Assembly (NCBI GenBank): GCA_031255355.1
Contig: JAIRSR010000049.1
Coordinates: 1 to 7,408 of the forward strand
DNA from: Clostridiales bacterium
GTDB lineage: Bacteria; Bacillota; Clostridia; Monoglobales; Firm-18
Direction: 5' to 3'
DNA length: 7,408 bases
The notes under the pieces are model-generated. The model was not told where the DNA came from. It ran no database searches and saw only the letters and a list, made by a program, of their open reading frames with translations. Made by a program: the position numbers and the translations under genes. Shown here in pieces: positions 5,838 to 7,408 of the stretch. The first letter of the stretch is position 1; each line of letters opens with the position of its first letter.

Positions 5838-6542
5838 ATGGTATCGCTTATTATTCCCGCTTTTAACGAGCGGGAACTCATTGGAAGCACCGTGCGCCGC
5901 GCCGCGCGTTTTTTGGAGCGGCTGACGGACGGTTTTGAAATTATTGTCGCGGACGACGGCAGCGGGGACGGTACTTTTGACGAGGCTGCCGCCGCCGGCG
6001 CGGTGGTTACGCGGTCGAGCGAAAATCGCGGAAAGGGCGCGGCTGTTCGCGCGGGCGCGTCCCTCGCGCAAGGGGAATATTTATTTTTTACGGACGCGGA
6101 CTTGCCTTATTCCCTTGATTTTATCACGCGCGGGGCCGCGCTTTTGAAAAACTGCGATATGGTACGCGGCAACAGGTACGGCGATTATCCGCTGAAGCGG
6201 AAAATCGCTTCGGCGTTGTACAACCGCGCGGCGGGGGCGATCCTCGGCATGGAGTTGCGTGACGCGCAATGCGGAATCAAGGGCTTTACCCGACGTGCCG
6301 CAGAGCGGATTTTCCCCCTTTGCGCGGTGGACGGCTTCGCGTTTGATACGGAGGTGTTGTTCCTTGCGCATCGGCTGGCGTTGGACGTTCGGCAAATCGA
6401 TGTGGCGGTATCGCACCGGGGCGCGTCGCGGGTGCGGCTGCGGCGCGACGGCGTGCAGATGCTTGCCGACGTGCTGAAAATACGCGACGGCTACCGGGCG
6501 GGGGAATATCGTTTGTATGAACGGTTATATGGACGGTATTAG
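5838..6542 (+). CDS. GT2 glycosyltransferase, polyprenyl-phosphate glycosyltransferase type
   Basis: A 234-residue protein from ATG 5838 to TAG 6540-6542. The GT-A fold motifs are all present: PAFNE (7-11), the nucleotide-binding DDGSGDGT (39-46), NRGKG (63-67), the metal-binding DxD-type DADLP (86-90), the QCGIKGF acceptor-side motif (144-150) and FDTEV (169-173). This combination is that of the dolichyl-phosphate glucosyl/mannosyltransferase-like subfamily (Alg5/DPM1-like). Members move a sugar from a nucleotide donor to a polyprenyl phosphate on the cytoplasmic face of the membrane. The length matches the catalytic domain alone. There is no C-terminal membrane pair as in GtrB, so it is probably peripheral. 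The sugar cannot be read from the sequence. The gene overlaps the next by 26 bases, so the two are likely translated together. Confidence 0.88.
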   Translation: MVSLIIPAFNERELIGSTVRRAARFLERLTDGFEIIVADDGSGDGTFDEAAAAGAVVTRSSENRGKGAAVRAGASLAQGEYLFFTDADLPYSLDFITRGAALLKNCDMVRGNRYGDYPLKRKIASALYNRAAGAILGMELRDAQCGIKGFTRRAAERIFPLCAVDGFAFDTEVLFLAHRLALDVRQIDVAVSHRGASRVRLRRDGVQMLADVLKIRDGYRAGEYRLYERLYGRY

Positions 6543-7408
6543 GAAGCGGCGGTGCGCGGTGATTGCCGCCGCCGCGATTGTGCGGATGGGGTACCTTGGG
6601 TTTGTGTATTATCCGCTGTTGGACGATTATATTCAATACGGCGTTTATCCGTGGGTGGCGCATCCGTTTGCCGGGAGTTATATGCGGGTCGGGCTGTACG
6701 CGGCGCGGCCGCTTGCGGGGCTTGCCGATATTTATCTTTGGGGCAGGCTGTGGGGCAATTTGGGCGTTGCGTTGCTTGCGGTTACGGTGCTGCACGCGCT
6801 TTCCGCTTATTTGTTCCTGCGCGTTTCGGAGGAAATCGGCACGCCGCTCGGGATTGCGTTCGCGGTGTTTTACACGCTTTGCCCGGTGAACTTTGAGGGG
6901 AGTTATTGGCTTTCCGCTTCGTCAAGGATTGTCGTTGGGCTGTTTTTCGTTTCGCTTTCTATGCTTTACCTCGCGCGGCATAAGAAAGTTCGGTTTTTGC
7001 TCTTTTTGATTGCCGCCGCGCTGTTGTATGAGCAGGTCGCCGTTTTGGGGTTCGCGCTGTCCGGCATTGTCATCTGCCGCCGTAAGGTATGGGGGGCGGC
7101 GCTGCCGGTTGCGGGGAGCGTTGTGTTCCTCGCCTTGTATTACCGCGTATTTTCCGGAATGGGGGGCTATGCTTACAGAGCCGCCGCTTTTCGGCTTTTT
7201 AATCTCGGCGCGGCGCGGGAGATTGCGGCGGGTTGGGCGGCGGGGGCTCTTTATTCCAAGGGGTTCGCGCGGGGCATGGGGATACTGCTGACGGACGGTG
7301 TGCCGTATTTGGCGTTGATTATCACGGCCGCCGTGCTGTTGGGGGCTATGGAGCGGGCGCGGCGGTTCGATTGGAAAACGCTTGCGGCGGGGATCGCGCT
7401 TTTTGCCG
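6517..7408 (+). CDS. Polytopic membrane protein, probable GT-C glycosyltransferase, 3' partial
   Basis: The frame is open from ATG 6517 to the right edge; 297 codons are visible with no stop. The start overlaps the preceding gene by 26 bases, and GGGGGAA (6500-6506) lies ten bases upstream as SD. ATG 6529 is an alternative start. The N-terminus is basic (IRKRR), followed by a membrane helix at about 12-32. Further hydrophobic segments lie near 82-102, 109-124, 138-153, 160-187 (perhaps two), 192-210 and 262-278. The first loop holds PLLDDYIQYG with Asp36-Asp37, where GT-C enzymes keep their catalytic acidic pair. FEGSYWLSASSR (127-137) is a second loop motif. Such enzymes take sugars from polyprenyl-phosphate donors on the outer face of the membrane, which fits the neighbouring donor synthase. 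The GT-C call rests on topology and the DD pair, so another membrane transferase or a glycan flippase/polymerase remains possible. Confidence 0.65.
   Translation, partial: MNGYMDGIRKRRCAVIAAAAIVRMGYLGFVYYPLLDDYIQYGVYPWVAHPFAGSYMRVGLYAARPLAGLADIYLWGRLWGNLGVALLAVTVLHALSAYLFLRVSEEIGTPLGIAFAVFYTLCPVNFEGSYWLSASSRIVVGLFFVSLSMLYLARHKKVRFLLFLIAAALLYEQVAVLGFALSGIVICRRKVWGAALPVAGSVVFLALYYRVFSGMGGYAYRAAAFRLFNLGAAREIAAGWAAGALYSKGFARGMGILLTDGVPYLALIITAAVLLGAMERARRFDWKTLAAGIALFA

Noticed and set aside
6552..6896. Two + strand ORFs (6552-6896 and 6563-6889) after the GT2 gene
   Set aside because: Both are other-frame shadows of the membrane protein starting at 6517, whose frame gives coherent hydrophobic helices and stays open to the window end.
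7010..7291. A + strand ORF of 93 codons near the right edge
   Set aside because: It is Arg/Cys/Pro-rich and lies in another frame inside the same membrane protein gene.

Overview
The window looks like part of a siphovirus-type prophage or phage genome from a Gram-positive host. The DNA is GC-rich, every gene is on the + strand, the Shine-Dalgarno (SD) sequences are strong AGGAGG-like, and the Dit and Tal tail proteins are of the kind found in phages of Gram-positive bacteria. A clostridial or related Firmicutes host is my best guess; no marker gene in the window fixes the taxon.

Positions 1-5752 are a compact tail module in the usual siphophage order. It holds the end of a probable major tail (tube) protein (to 205), a tail assembly chaperone (257-661) with a -1 frame extension (to 831), a short tape measure protein (850-2352), the distal tail protein Dit (2354-3190), an unrecognised 168-residue protein (3229-3735), and a Tal-type tail tip/receptor-side protein (3749-5752). 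Gaps are short and mostly hold ribosome binding sites. The two chaperone frames overlap and carry a textbook A AAT TTT slippery heptamer at 616-622. It should yield a 134-residue short form and a 191-residue fused long form, as in the lambda G/GT system. Two strong hairpins lie directly after stop codons, at 206-227 and 3191-3210. Neither has a T-tract, so they look like intercistronic mRNA elements rather than terminators.

After the Tal gene there is an 85-bp gap with small inverted repeats, and then the content changes. The next gene is a GT2 glycosyltransferase of the polyprenyl-phosphate sugar synthase type (5838-6542). Its 3' end overlaps a polytopic membrane protein (6517 to beyond the window end) that has an Asp-Asp pair in its first extracytoplasmic loop, as in GT-C glycosyltransferases. 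Together they suggest a surface-glycan modification pathway: a lipid-linked sugar is made on the cytoplasmic face and transferred outside the membrane. No holin or endolysin separates the tail genes from this pair. It may be a lysogenic-conversion cassette carried by the phage, or host DNA beside a truncated prophage; the window alone cannot decide.

The most useful observations are the programmed frameshift with its G-rich downstream element, the paired post-stop hairpins, the orphan gene between dit and tal, the helical tape measure without membrane segments, and the glycosyltransferase pair, whose second gene runs off the window edge.
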